This document shows, in pieces, positions 1 through 6,912 of a DNA stretch of 9,878 bases. This DNA comes from FEN-1297 sp964530445 (GTDB taxonomy: Bacteria > Bacteroidota > Ignavibacteria > Ignavibacteriales > Ignavibacteriaceae), in assembly GCA_964530445.1 (NCBI GenBank), contig CAZHBJ010000128.1, forward strand, positions 1 through 9,878, written 5' to 3'. The first letter of the stretch is position 1. Each line of letters begins with the position of its first letter. The position numbers and the translations under genes are program-made. A model generated the notes under the pieces. The model worked only from the letters and a program-made list of their open reading frames with translations. It was not told the origin of the DNA and did not search any database.

Positions 1-466
1 TCATCATTCCGCCGGGGAAAGCATAATTTTCTAAAACTACCTGGTGAATAATTCCCGCTCCCGGCTTCCAAAAACCTAGGCCGTACTTACGGGAAGTGCT
101 TTCCAGGAAATCATAAACTTCTTTGTTTTCCGAAGTAGCTCTTAGTAGATCATCTTTTGCTCCAACCTGAGCTTGAATTAAATGATCACAATGTACTGTT
201 GAAGGGACTGCCGTTGTTTTTCTTCCAGCAGACATAAATTGAAGCAATGCCATTTGGGCAGTTGCATCCTGCATAGCAACCCGATCAGGAGATAATTCCG
301 AATAATCTTTACCTTTTTTTAGTTCGGAGGTGGGTGTTTCCCACAAATGCGTATAAAGAATTTTTTCGGCGTAAGTTAGCGGTCTATTGACAACCTTTCT
401 TACATTTTCTAATTTTTCTTTATAGTTTGAATATACTTTCTTTATCATATCAATGTTTGCAGCCAT
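1..466 (-). CDS. acn: Aconitate hydratase, mitochondrial type (N-terminal part, cut by window edge)
   Basis: About 155 N-terminal residues are present, beginning MAANIDMIKKVYSNYKEKL; the rest lies beyond the left edge. Aconitase isomerises citrate to isocitrate in the TCA cycle using a 4Fe-4S cluster. Recognisable family blocks are QDATAQMALLQF (about residues 66-77), VPSTVHCDHLIQAQ (about 88-101, with the conserved active-site Asp-His region) and FWKPGAGIIHQVVLENYAFPG split across about residues 132-152. These blocks are typical of the mitochondrial-type subfamily rather than the IRP/AcnA or AcnB types. The cluster-binding cysteines are outside the window. The ATG at 464-466 is preceded by GAGG at 476-479 with a 9-base spacer, which supports this start. 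The gene is transcribed away from the response regulator, with 223 bases between the two starts. Confidence 0.93.
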   Translation of the reverse strand, partial: MAANIDMIKKVYSNYKEKLENVRKVVNRPLTYAEKILYTHLWETPTSELKKGKDYSELSPDRVAMQDATAQMALLQFMSAGRKTTAVPSTVHCDHLIQAQVGAKDDLLRATSENKEVYDFLESTSRKYGLGFWKPGAGIIHQVVLENYAFPGGMM

Positions 467-689
467 AATAAAATTCCTCGATTTTATACATTATCTTTTA
501 TTATTGCGAAAATAACAAAAAGAAGGTTCAATTGCATAAATAGACAAATAATGCAACAAACATTTTTAATAAAGAATAATTTTTGTGATAAAAAAGATAT
601 TTAATTTTTACTTTTGTACATTTGATTTAAAAATATAGATTTTGTGAGCATAATTAAATTTTAACCGAGATAAAAAAGCATAGACCATT

Positions 690-2048
690 ATGAGAAAAAT
701 TACACTTCTCTTAGTCGATGACGAACCTTCTTATCTTGATTTATTAAAGGGGCTTTTACAGCAAGAAGGATATGAAGAAGTTTTAACCGAACAATATCCT
801 GAAAGAGTAATGGATTTACTCGAAACTCATCAAGTAGATTTGATATTAATGGATGTTTACATGCCGAAATTAAACGGCTTGGAATTATTGGAAACCATTA
901 ATCAATATCATCCTAAAATTCCAGTCATAATGGTTACTGCTATAAATGAAACTGAAATTGCATTAAAAGCCATTAGGCTGGGTGCATATGAATATATTAC
1001 AAAACCTCCGGACACTGACAGACTCTTTTTAACAATAAAAAGAGCTCTCGAACAGCACATACTTGAACTTGAGTTGGACTCGCACCGCTCAGTTGCAACA
1101 CAAATGATTTCCGACAAAACAAATTTTTCCGATATTATTACAGATAATCCTTTAATGTATAAGGTTTTTGAACTTGTAGAAATTTTTGCTCCGACTAATG
1201 AGATGATATTAATAACAGGTGAAACCGGTACAGGGAAAGATTTAATAGCACGGAAAATTCATGAATTATCTCCCAGAAAGAATAATCCGTTTATTGCCGT
1301 TAACCTAGCTTCAATTTCAAATAGTTTATTTGAGAGTGAATTATTCGGCCATGAAAAAGGATCTTTTACTGGAGCCTTAAATGAAAAAAGAGGCTATTTT
1401 GAAGAAGCAAACGGAGGTACAATCTTTTTGGATGAAATAGGAGAATTACCTAAAGAACTTCAAGGTAAGCTTCTAAGAACAATTCAATATAATCAAATCT
1501 ATAGAATAGGAAATCCAAAACCGATTCAATTGGATATAAGAATAATTGCAGCAACTAATAGAAATTTGGTTGAAGCAGTAAACAATAAAGAGTTTAGAGC
1601 TGACCTATTTTATAGATTGAACCGAGGATTTATTCAATTGCCTCCTTTAAAAAATAGGGGAGATGACGTAATTTTATTAGCAAAACATTTTCTGCGTATA
1701 AGCAATATAACTTACAAAAAGCAAATTAGAGGATTTGAAGATAATGTACTTGAACTGTTAAGGAATTATGATTTTCCCGGCAATGTAAGAGAATTGGAAA
1801 ACATAATTTTTAATGCTGTAGCAAAAACTAAAAATAACAATATTGTTAAGGAACTGGATATACCAAGTTTATCAACTTTTCAGAAAAAAGAACCCATTCA
1901 GCTTACCTCCATTGATGATGCCGTAAAAGAGCATATAAAATCAGTTCTAAGCTTTACAGAGGGAAATATGCTTAGAGCGGCCGATATTTTAGGAGTAAGT
2001 GAACGAACTCTTCAACGAAGGTTAAAAAGCATAAGAGAGAAAAAATAA
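690..2048 (+). CDS. NtrC-family sigma-54-dependent response regulator
   Basis: This 452-residue protein has the full three-domain layout of a phosphorylation-controlled sigma-54 activator. The receiver domain (about 1-120) has the acidic pair D10/D11, phosphoacceptor D55 in LILMDVYMP, T83 and K105. The AAA+ domain (about 145-375) has Walker A GETGTGK (177-183), a sigma-54 contact loop GSFTGA (224-229), Walker B with D248/E249 in GGTIFLDEIG, and the RADLFYRL arginine region. The contact loop is normally GAFTGA; a Ser at position 2 is a tolerated variant in the family. The C-terminus (about 424-446) is a Fis-type helix-turn-helix, GNMLRAADILGVSERTLQRR. Activators of this class bind upstream sites and hydrolyse ATP to open sigma-54 promoters; both a candidate site and a promoter lie just downstream, before the pilin-like operon. 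No sensor kinase is in the window. There is no clear Shine-Dalgarno before the ATG. Whether it is PilR, or a regulator of another process, cannot be told from sequence alone. Confidence 0.95.
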   Translation: MRKITLLLVDDEPSYLDLLKGLLQQEGYEEVLTEQYPERVMDLLETHQVDLILMDVYMPKLNGLELLETINQYHPKIPVIMVTAINETEIALKAIRLGAYEYITKPPDTDRLFLTIKRALEQHILELELDSHRSVATQMISDKTNFSDIITDNPLMYKVFELVEIFAPTNEMILITGETGTGKDLIARKIHELSPRKNNPFIAVNLASISNSLFESELFGHEKGSFTGALNEKRGYFEEANGGTIFLDEIGELPKELQGKLLRTIQYNQIYRIGNPKPIQLDIRIIAATNRNLVEAVNNKEFRADLFYRLNRGFIQLPPLKNRGDDVILLAKHFLRISNITYKKQIRGFEDNVLELLRNYDFPGNVRELENIIFNAVAKTKNNNIVKELDIPSLSTFQKKEPIQLTSIDDAVKEHIKSVLSFTEGNMLRAADILGVSERTLQRRLKSIREKK

Positions 2049-2064
2049 CCTACCTAGCTAGTTA

Positions 2065-2101
2065 GACAAGTTTGTCACCATAATTGACGTATGTCACCAT
2101 A
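2065..2101 (+). promoter_or_regulatory. Candidate enhancer (upstream activator site): doubled TGTCACCATA with overlapping dyads
   Basis: The 10-mer TGTCACCATA occurs exactly at 2073-2082 and again at 2092-2101, 19 bases apart. Each copy overlaps a short palindrome: GACAA-GT-TTGTC (2065-2076) and TGAC-GTAT-GTCA (2085-2096), with centres 20 bases apart. The pair would lie roughly 95-130 bases upstream of the start site predicted from the sigma-54 promoter at 2171-2186, the usual range for an NtrC-type activator site. The repeat is seen directly; binding by the adjacent regulator is inferred. A two-site arrangement near two helical turns suits cooperative binding by dimers. Confidence 0.55.
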
Positions 2102-2170
2102 GAATCTCTACTTAATTTTAATAGTCATTCATTTTCTTTGCAAATGGAACTTCTCAAAAGATTATTTCCA

Positions 2171-2186
2171 AGGCATAATAATTGCC
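2171..2186 (+). promoter_or_regulatory. Candidate sigma-54 (-24/-12) promoter of the pilin-like operon
   Basis: The sequence AGGCAT-AATAA-TTGCC matches the sigma-54 consensus TGGCAC-N5-TTGCA with exact spacing. The invariant GG is at 2172-2173 and the invariant GC at 2184-2185, with ten bases between. Mismatches are the first T of the -24 box and the last A of the -12 box; T for C at the sixth position is a common variant. Transcription would start near 2197, giving a leader of about 45 bases before the ATG at 2242. The context (activator gene upstream, paired repeat at -95 to -130) raises confidence in what alone would be a modest match. Confidence 0.6.
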
Positions 2187-2241
2187 ATTATAATAATGAG
2201 AGAAAATGAAATTGCTATACAAATAAAAACGTAGAGTATAC

Positions 2242-2727
2242 ATGAATAATGTCCAATCGATTTTAGCTATAGGGGGTATGATTATTCTAGCACTAATATC
2301 TTTACGCTTTAATTCATCCGTTCTTCAAACATCCTCCGCTGATTTTGAAAATAAAGTTTACTTAACATCATTTTCCATCGCAGATAATCTAATCGAAGAA
2401 ATAAAAAGTAAAAGTTTTGACCAGAATACTATCAAATTTCCTACGACAAATCCGTCAAGCTTAACACCTTTAGCAAGTTTCGGCCCTGATTCCGGTGATG
2501 TTAAACCATATTACAATGATGTTGATGATTATGATGGATTTCAAGATACTACTGCGGCTCCATATTTCGAAAAATATTACATATCATGTAAAGTTGTGTA
2601 TGTAACTAGCAGCAACCCGGATGTTGAAAGTGCTACTCAAACTTTTTACAAGAAAGTGACCGTAACAGTTAGAAGTGACTATTTAAGTAACCCAGTAAGT
2701 ATTTCAGCAATTTATACTTTAAAATAA
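2242..2727 (+). CDS. MshD-like minor-pilin-like membrane protein
   Basis: This 161-residue protein has an N-terminal hydrophobic helix (about 5-22), a helical stretch to about residue 57, and then a beta-rich, Ser/Thr-rich domain. The segment YNDVDDYDGF (91-100) resembles the conserved 'DVDDYdGf' patch of MshD-type minor pilins of type IV pilus and MSHA systems. The C-terminal part (about 110-161) alternates polar and hydrophobic residues like pilin beta strands. There is no prepilin peptidase site: no G-F/M-T-L-I-E motif and no Glu at the position equivalent to mature residue 5. The protein begins almost directly with the membrane helix. It is the first gene of a three-gene operon behind the sigma-54 promoter, and its TAA overlaps the next ATG by one base. 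The family likeness is inferred from motif and architecture; an inner-membrane-anchored, periplasm-facing location is likely. Confidence 0.7.
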   Translation: MNNVQSILAIGGMIILALISLRFNSSVLQTSSADFENKVYLTSFSIADNLIEEIKSKSFDQNTIKFPTTNPSSLTPLASFGPDSGDVKPYYNDVDDYDGFQDTTAAPYFEKYYISCKVVYVTSSNPDVESATQTFYKKVTVTVRSDYLSNPVSISAIYTLK

Positions 2728-3275
2728 TGAATACAATGCTAGACATAATGGGCGCCAGCCTAATTGGAGGGATAATTTTCCTCATCATATTGAATCTTAA
2801 TGTTTATTCAACACAGATTAAATATGCCTCGGATACAAATTTAAAACTTCAGGGAAATTCAGGAACAATAGCGGAGATGATTGACAGCGATTTGAGAAAA
2901 GTAGGCTATAATTATAATGGCACAGCTATTATCGATGCAGAACCTAACAAGTTTTCGTTCTATTCAGATATTGACTCTACCGGGATTGTAAGTACTGTAA
3001 CTTTAACTATTAGTGATTCAACAAAACCGTCATATACTTCAAATCCCAATAATAAAATATTTTATAGGATCGTTAATAACGATACATCCACAGGACCGTC
3101 ATTAGATTTAGATAAATTAAAATTTACTTACATGAATAGTATAGGCACACAAACTACAGTTCTAGATAGTATTAAATATATAAAGGCTGAAGTTTGGTTT
3201 GAATCGTCTGCAAAACCCGATTCAAACTATGCAAAATCATACTGGGAAGTAACAGTAAATCCGAGGAATATATAA
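2727..3275 (+). CDS. PilW/GspJ-like minor-pilin-like membrane protein
   Basis: This 182-residue protein has an N-terminal transmembrane helix (about 7-24), followed by a helix ending in IAEMIDSDLRKVGY (48-61). That segment closely resembles the 'DLRxxGY' segment of PilW and GspJ-like minor pilins. The remainder is a beta-rich domain, and it ends SYWEVTVNPRNI (171-182), like the terminal 'V.PRN(L/I)' strand of several minor pilins. No prepilin leader or mature Glu5 is present. The ATG overlaps the stop of the preceding gene by one base (TAATG) and has no Shine-Dalgarno of its own, so translation is probably coupled. Its TAA in turn overlaps the next ATG. Its likely role is a subunit or priming component of a pilus-like envelope assembly, inferred from likeness and operon context. 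Confidence 0.7.
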   Translation: MNTMLDIMGASLIGGIIFLIILNLNVYSTQIKYASDTNLKLQGNSGTIAEMIDSDLRKVGYNYNGTAIIDAEPNKFSFYSDIDSTGIVSTVTLTISDSTKPSYTSNPNNKIFYRIVNNDTSTGPSLDLDKLKFTYMNSIGTQTTVLDSIKYIKAEVWFESSAKPDSNYAKSYWEVTVNPRNI

Positions 3276-4288
3276 TGGGTAAAGGATTATTAGTAGTTAT
3301 ACTTGGTCTTGGAATAATAATTTCAATACTTGAAATAAATTTAAATGCAAACACGAATCAAGGTTTTAAGACTACGGTAGATTATTACGATGATATGCAG
3401 GCAAGACTTATTTCTAACTCAGGAATTGAAATATATCTGGAAAAATTACGTGAAGACAAAACTTTAAGCGGTACATTTAACGACAACCCGCTTATGAGCG
3501 GAAGTTACGATATTTCAATTTCCGGCCCTGATACTGCTTTAAAATTAAAATCTATCGGTAAATTTTCCGGAGTTAACCATACCAGCATGATATTGGCAAA
3601 AAGGATTCCTATTGTTCCACCCGGTGTTAACTCTTCGGTGTATATTTCTTCTACCAACCTATCAATAAATTTTAACGGTAATGTGGATATAAGCGGTAAT
3701 GACCATGATATGAATGGTAATCCTACTGCGGGAACATCTTTGCCGGGTGTTGGAGTTAATAAGGCGTCGGATAGTGCTTATGTAGTAAACAATATTAAGC
3801 CGAAAATAACTAAAGCAATTACCGGTTCCGGTGGAACACCAAGTGTTGCAACAATTCCCGATACCACAGACTGGGACCAAGTTACTCAAAATATAATTTT
3901 TGCTGCCGACTATACTTTGCCAACCGGAACATATTCATCCGGTACCTCTCTCGGAACTGAAACAGATCCCAAAATTACCTATGTAAATGGTGATGTTAAT
4001 TTTACCGGCACTTCGGAAGGCTATGGAATTATGGTAGTTAACGGAAATTTGACCTTAAGCGGACAATTCACTTTTTACGGAATTATAATTGTTTATGGTC
4101 AATCACAAATTACAGTACAATTAACCGGAAATTCTACTGTATACGGCGCTACTATGTTTGTAGGTCAAAGTGTAGATGTTAAGGCAGCTGCGGGAAATGC
4201 GACATTATATTATTGTAGCGCTGCTATTAACAATGCAAGACTAAACTTAAAATCTTCCAGATTTAAAATTCTAAGCTGGTGGGAATAA
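3275..4288 (+). CDS. PilX-like N-terminus with C-terminal repetitive beta domain
   Basis: This 337-residue protein starts with a membrane helix (about 4-22) and then a helix containing ARLISNSGIEIYLEKLRED (43-61), which resembles the 'AesGie.al..l' segment of PilX/GspK-like pilins. Residues about 125-240 are low-complexity and rich in Gly, Asn, Thr and Ser. Residues about 236-325 form short beta repeats such as VNGDVNFTG, VVNGNLTLSG and GNSTVYGATMFVG. This pattern is seen in the C-terminal beta-solenoid-like domain of PilX/TadG-like proteins (DUF7305-like, recognised by eye). The protein ends FKILSWWE. It lacks a prepilin leader, as do its two partners. Here there is a good ribosome site, GAGG at 3263-3266, 8 bases before the ATG, besides the one-base overlap with the upstream stop. 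This is the largest and last gene of the operon and may be its surface-exposed or tip-like component (inference). Confidence 0.72.
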   Translation: MGKGLLVVILGLGIIISILEINLNANTNQGFKTTVDYYDDMQARLISNSGIEIYLEKLREDKTLSGTFNDNPLMSGSYDISISGPDTALKLKSIGKFSGVNHTSMILAKRIPIVPPGVNSSVYISSTNLSINFNGNVDISGNDHDMNGNPTAGTSLPGVGVNKASDSAYVVNNIKPKITKAITGSGGTPSVATIPDTTDWDQVTQNIIFAADYTLPTGTYSSGTSLGTETDPKITYVNGDVNFTGTSEGYGIMVVNGNLTLSGQFTFYGIIIVYGQSQITVQLTGNSTVYGATMFVGQSVDVKAAAGNATLYYCSAAINNARLNLKSSRFKILSWWE

Positions 4289-4448
4289 TTGTTTGTTGAT
4301 CTTTTTAAAATTGATAAACTGAACTTCTTACTTTAAATATCTCTAACAGTTTAAATTCTGCTTAATGTTAGGTTTCTAAGAGAATTGGGATTTAAAAGTG
4401 AATATAATTTCATTAAATAAATAAAATCTATAAATAATTAAATTAATT

Positions 4449-4718
4449 ATGAAAGAGAAGGAAATATATATAGACGAAACAAACTTTTCGAATTATTCAA
4501 GAGATGAGCTGCTGGCTCAATGTTTGGATTTAAACCTTCCGGTTTCACGCTTCGATAGTATTGAGGTTTTAAGAAATCACCTTGAAGCTGCTTATGATGA
4601 AATCGGGGAGAAACCAAATACGGATATCGATCCCGAACTTAAAGAAGAATGCGTATATATCGGGAAAAGAGACCCAATCTTTAAGTTTATGCTTACAAAA
4701 TTTATTCAACTGTTTTGA
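4449..4718 (+). CDS. Small acidic protein with SAP/Rho-N-like segment
   Basis: This 89-residue acidic protein has no signal peptide or membrane segment and is probably cytoplasmic. Residues about 16-48 (YSRDELLAQCLDLNLPVSRF, then DSIEVLRNHLEAAY) have the helix-loop-helix spacing of SAP, HeH and Rho N-terminal folds, where a 'L..xA.xLgi' helix is followed by a turn and a second 'eLi.aI' helix. Those folds often bind nucleic acid, but here the protein is acidic and the match is weak. The C-terminus, PIFKFMLTKFIQLF, is hydrophobic and basic. The ATG at 4449 has no Shine-Dalgarno; the preceding bases are nearly all A and T. The gene lies 160 bases after the pilin-like operon, so it may be separate, and it converges on the GroES-like gene with 28 bases between stops. 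Function unknown. Confidence 0.65.
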   Translation: MKEKEIYIDETNFSNYSRDELLAQCLDLNLPVSRFDSIEVLRNHLEAAYDEIGEKPNTDIDPELKEECVYIGKRDPIFKFMLTKFIQLF

Positions 4719-4746
4719 AAATATTCCAAATTAAAGTTGAATAATG

Positions 4747-5121
4747 TCAAATATCGAGAGTATCGTTTCTTATTAAAAGAAGAATTGCAGATTGAGGAAC
4801 TATTAAAAATTTTTCTTTTTCGAATTCTATCTCTATGGCTTCTTTTCTTAAAAAAATCGCCAGATCCCCTTCTTTTGCCTGAAGCGGTATGTATTTAACA
4901 GACTCTTTAGATTCCTTCCACGGCTCATCTTCAATAGGAGAACCCATCGGATAACCAGGCCCTACTTTTATAATATACCCGCTCTGAACTTTTTCTTTCT
5001 CAGATACGCCGGGAGGCAAGTATAGCCCACTGCCGGTTTTTTCATTGGCTTCTTCGGGACGTACTAAAACTCTATCTCCAACGACAACAAATTTTTCTAA
5101 ATTTTTCAAACTTATTTCCAT
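4747..5121 (-). CDS. GroES-family (Cpn10) co-chaperonin-like protein, extended
   Basis: GroES caps the GroEL ring during protein folding in the cytoplasm. This 124-residue protein carries the fold's signature from about residue 12: VVVGDRVLVRPEEANEKTGS, then GLYLPPG in the place of the mobile-loop hydrophobic tripeptide, then SGYIIKVGPG, and later KEGDLAIFLRKEA and FLIVPQSAILLLI. It is longer than the usual 95-100 residues. There is an 11-residue N-terminal addition, an insertion around residues 56-80 in the dome-loop region, and a short tail. No groEL adjoins it, so it is likely a second GroES paralogue rather than the main one. The frame is open back to a TTG at 5127, but the ATG at 5119-5121 is preferred. 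Neither start has a strong ribosome site. No CIRCE-type operator is visible upstream. Confidence 0.85.
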   Translation of the reverse strand: MEISLKNLEKFVVVGDRVLVRPEEANEKTGSGLYLPPGVSEKEKVQSGYIIKVGPGYPMGSPIEDEPWKESKESVKYIPLQAKEGDLAIFLRKEAIEIEFEKEKFLIVPQSAILLLIRNDTLDI

Positions 5122-5548
5122 CTTCAATCGTAATTGTCACAAATAAATAGTTATTTCAATAATCTATATTTCATAAAATTTCTTACTTTTAAATATAAAA
5201 AAGTTAAGCAACTTTTTGAAGTTTCTAAATTTATATAACAATAACAGACTAAGTTACGGTTTTAATAATCAACTATTAGGGGTTAAGTTCTATTTATTAC
5301 CTCCAATAGCTTTAAATTAAAATTTTAAGGAATCTTTCTCAAAGGTCTATTAGAATTAGTACAATTGCCCAACACAACAAATAAAATTGCGCTTCCAAAC
5401 TTCTACTCTCCACAAAAAATTATACTAATCTATGAACAACTATGACAATGCAAAATAATGTATAGTTTCAATTTTCTACTTATTATAATTAAATTTACTT
5501 TCAAAAATATGCAAATACTAATAATGGATAATCTATTATAAGATAAGA
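5122..5548. other. 427-base non-coding region between divergent genes
   Basis: This very A+T-rich stretch must hold the promoters of the GroES-like gene (leftward) and the glycosyltransferase (rightward). No convincing open frame was seen. It contains a perfect 8-base stem at 5198-5217 and an imperfect inverted repeat, CTATTAGGGG (5273-5282) against CCTCCAATAG (5300-5309), 8 of 10 positions pairing. A TATAAT at 5484-5489 lies 60 bases before the glycosyltransferase start, but without a matching -35 box; in sequence this A+T rich it is weak evidence. Confidence 0.6.
5198..5217. terminator. Small A+T-rich hairpin, possible terminator or regulatory stem
   Basis: AAAAAGTT (5198-5205), loop AAGC, AACTTTTT (5210-5217): a perfect 8-base stem with a T run on the plus strand and, by symmetry, on the minus strand. 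It looks like a bidirectional terminator, but it lies upstream of both flanking genes. It would therefore act on a leader or an unseen transcript, if it acts at all. Confidence 0.25.
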
Positions 5549-6835
5549 ATGAAGAAAGTATTGTTCATAACATACTATTGGCCACCTTCAGGCAAAGCGT
5601 CAATTCATTGGCCTTTAAAAATGATTAAATACCTGCCTGAATTCGGATGGCAGCCAATTGTTTTAACCGTAAATAAGAAAGATGTTTTTTCAAAAAAAGA
5701 TGAAAATCTGCTAAAAGAAATTGATAAAAATTTAAAAGTATTTAAAACCAATTCATACGAGCCATTTGATGCATATAAACGATTTACAGGGAAAAACAAG
5801 GATGATCAATTAATTGCTTCCGAGACAATATCTAAAACGAATGATAGTTTAAAACATAAAATTTCTATCTGGATAAGGATGAATTTCTTTGTCCCGGATG
5901 CTCGTGCCGGCTGGTATTTTCCGGGGGTAAAAGAAGGTAAAAAATTATTAAAAGATGAAAAGTTGGATACTATTATATCAATCGGCCCGCCTCATACTGC
6001 ACATTTAATAGGAATGAAGTTAAGTAAATATTTTAAAACTCATCATATCCCCGTATTTATTGATCCATGGGTTGACATTGCTTATTACAAAGGCTTTAAG
6101 CGAAGTAAACCTACATTAGCCTTTGATAACCATCTTGAAAAAAAAGTTTTAAAACAAGCTGATAAGGTTATATTCGTAACTCATACAATGAATGACGATT
6201 ATGTAAAAAAATATAATTTCCTGTCAAAAAAGGCACACGTACTTTACTGGGGATATGATGAAGAAAGTTTCAACCGATTTTCCGGCCCACTTCCGAAGGA
6301 AATAGAGTCGGGAACTTCAACTCAATTACAAGAGGTAATAGTACATGCAGGCAATATTTTTGATTTTCAAAATGTTCCGGCTTTTTGGAGTAGAATTAGA
6401 AAAGAAATAGATTCCGGAAGAAAATTAAAAATTCATTTTATAGGCAGCGTAAGCCCTGGAATTAAAGAAGCAGTAAAAAAAGCCGGGTTAGAAGAGCACA
6501 CAAAGTATTTGGGATTTTTACCTTATAATAAAATGATTGAAGAACTTGGAAAGGCTTCTTATCTTTTGGTATGTGCAACTGAAAAGCGGCATGTTCCGGG
6601 TAAACTATTTGAATATTTAAGAACCGGGAAACCGATAATAGCCTTTGGAGATGATAACGAGGAAGTAAAAAAAATAATTACCGAAGCGAATGCTGGAATG
6701 ATATTTCATTATAATCAGGATGCAGGAGAATTTTTTGAAAACGTAATAAAGTTTAATACAAATATATCAAGCATTAAAAAATTTGACAGGGTAAATATTT
6801 GTAAAGAACTTGCATCTATTATGGAAATAAATTAA
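5549..6835 (+). CDS. GT-B fold glycosyltransferase (GT4-like)
   Basis: This 428-residue cytoplasmic or membrane-associated enzyme is predicted to transfer a sugar from a nucleotide-sugar donor to a surface-glycan precursor. The N-terminal domain starts MKKVLFITYYWPPSGKAS, with the strand-then-loop typical of GT4 enzymes, and continues with IGPPHTAHLIG (155-165) and IDPWVD (171-176). The C-terminal domain starts near residue 263 (EVIVHAGNI) and contains FIGS (297-300), YLGFLPY (320-326) and VPGKLFEYLRTGKPI (349-363). This last segment is the donor-binding 'E-x7-E'-region analogue common in GT4-like proteins that take a 'VPGKlfEYla' form. Length is normal for the family. Donor and acceptor cannot be told. 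No other polysaccharide gene is present in the window. The gene converges on the lipoprotein array with 77 bases between stops. Confidence 0.88.
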   Translation: MKKVLFITYYWPPSGKASIHWPLKMIKYLPEFGWQPIVLTVNKKDVFSKKDENLLKEIDKNLKVFKTNSYEPFDAYKRFTGKNKDDQLIASETISKTNDSLKHKISIWIRMNFFVPDARAGWYFPGVKEGKKLLKDEKLDTIISIGPPHTAHLIGMKLSKYFKTHHIPVFIDPWVDIAYYKGFKRSKPTLAFDNHLEKKVLKQADKVIFVTHTMNDDYVKKYNFLSKKAHVLYWGYDEESFNRFSGPLPKEIESGTSTQLQEVIVHAGNIFDFQNVPAFWSRIRKEIDSGRKLKIHFIGSVSPGIKEAVKKAGLEEHTKYLGFLPYNKMIEELGKASYLLVCATEKRHVPGKLFEYLRTGKPIIAFGDDNEEVKKIITEANAGMIFHYNQDAGEFFENVIKFNTNISSIKKFDRVNICKELASIMEIN

Positions 6836-6865
6836 CTATACTTAATAGTAATACTAAAAATACTT

Positions 6866-6891
6866 CGATTAATTAGTTATTTAAATTATCG
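6866..6891. terminator. Weak hairpin between convergent genes
   Basis: CGATTAATT (6866-6874) can pair with AATTATCG (6884-6891) with one bulged T and a 9-base loop. It lies between the convergent glycosyltransferase and lipoprotein genes. On the minus strand it is followed by AAGTATTTTTAG. The stem is A+T rich and the T run is short, so this is only a possible terminator. Confidence 0.22.
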
Positions 6892-6912
6892 TCAAATCAC
6901 TGTTTTAATTAA

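Noticed and set aside
617..624. TACATTTG, matching the Bacteroidota -7 pattern TAnnTTTG upstream of the response regulator
   Set aside because: No TTTG is found at the expected -33 spacing (the nearest, at 582-585, is about 31 bases away), and the organism's promoter type is not established.
908..1117. Minus-strand open frame inside the response regulator gene
   Set aside because: It lies opposite a well-supported NtrC-type coding region, shows no recognisable domain and is explained by codon composition of the real gene. The same applies to the minus-strand frames at 3172-3354, 3662-3889 and 5605-5799 and the plus-strand frames at 7688-7900, 8033-8233 and 9415-9699.
2203..2216. Second possible -12 box, TTGCT at 2212-2216
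   Set aside because: The bases ten positions upstream of its GC are GA, not GG, so it lacks the -24 element; the site at 2171-2186 is far better.
4316..4356. AAACTG ... CAGTTT inverted repeat after the pilin-like operon as a terminator
   Set aside because: The loop is nearly 30 bases, the arms are only 6 bases and no T run follows.
5122..5127. TTG start two codons upstream of the ATG for the GroES-like protein
   Set aside because: The TTG has no better ribosome site, and the ATG at 5119-5121 is the more usual choice; the two differ by only two residues.
5133..5144. TTGTCACAAATA before the GroES-like gene, similar to the TGTCACCATA element
   Set aside because: It is a single imperfect copy with no dyad and no nearby GG-N10-GC element, so chance is likely in A+T-rich DNA.
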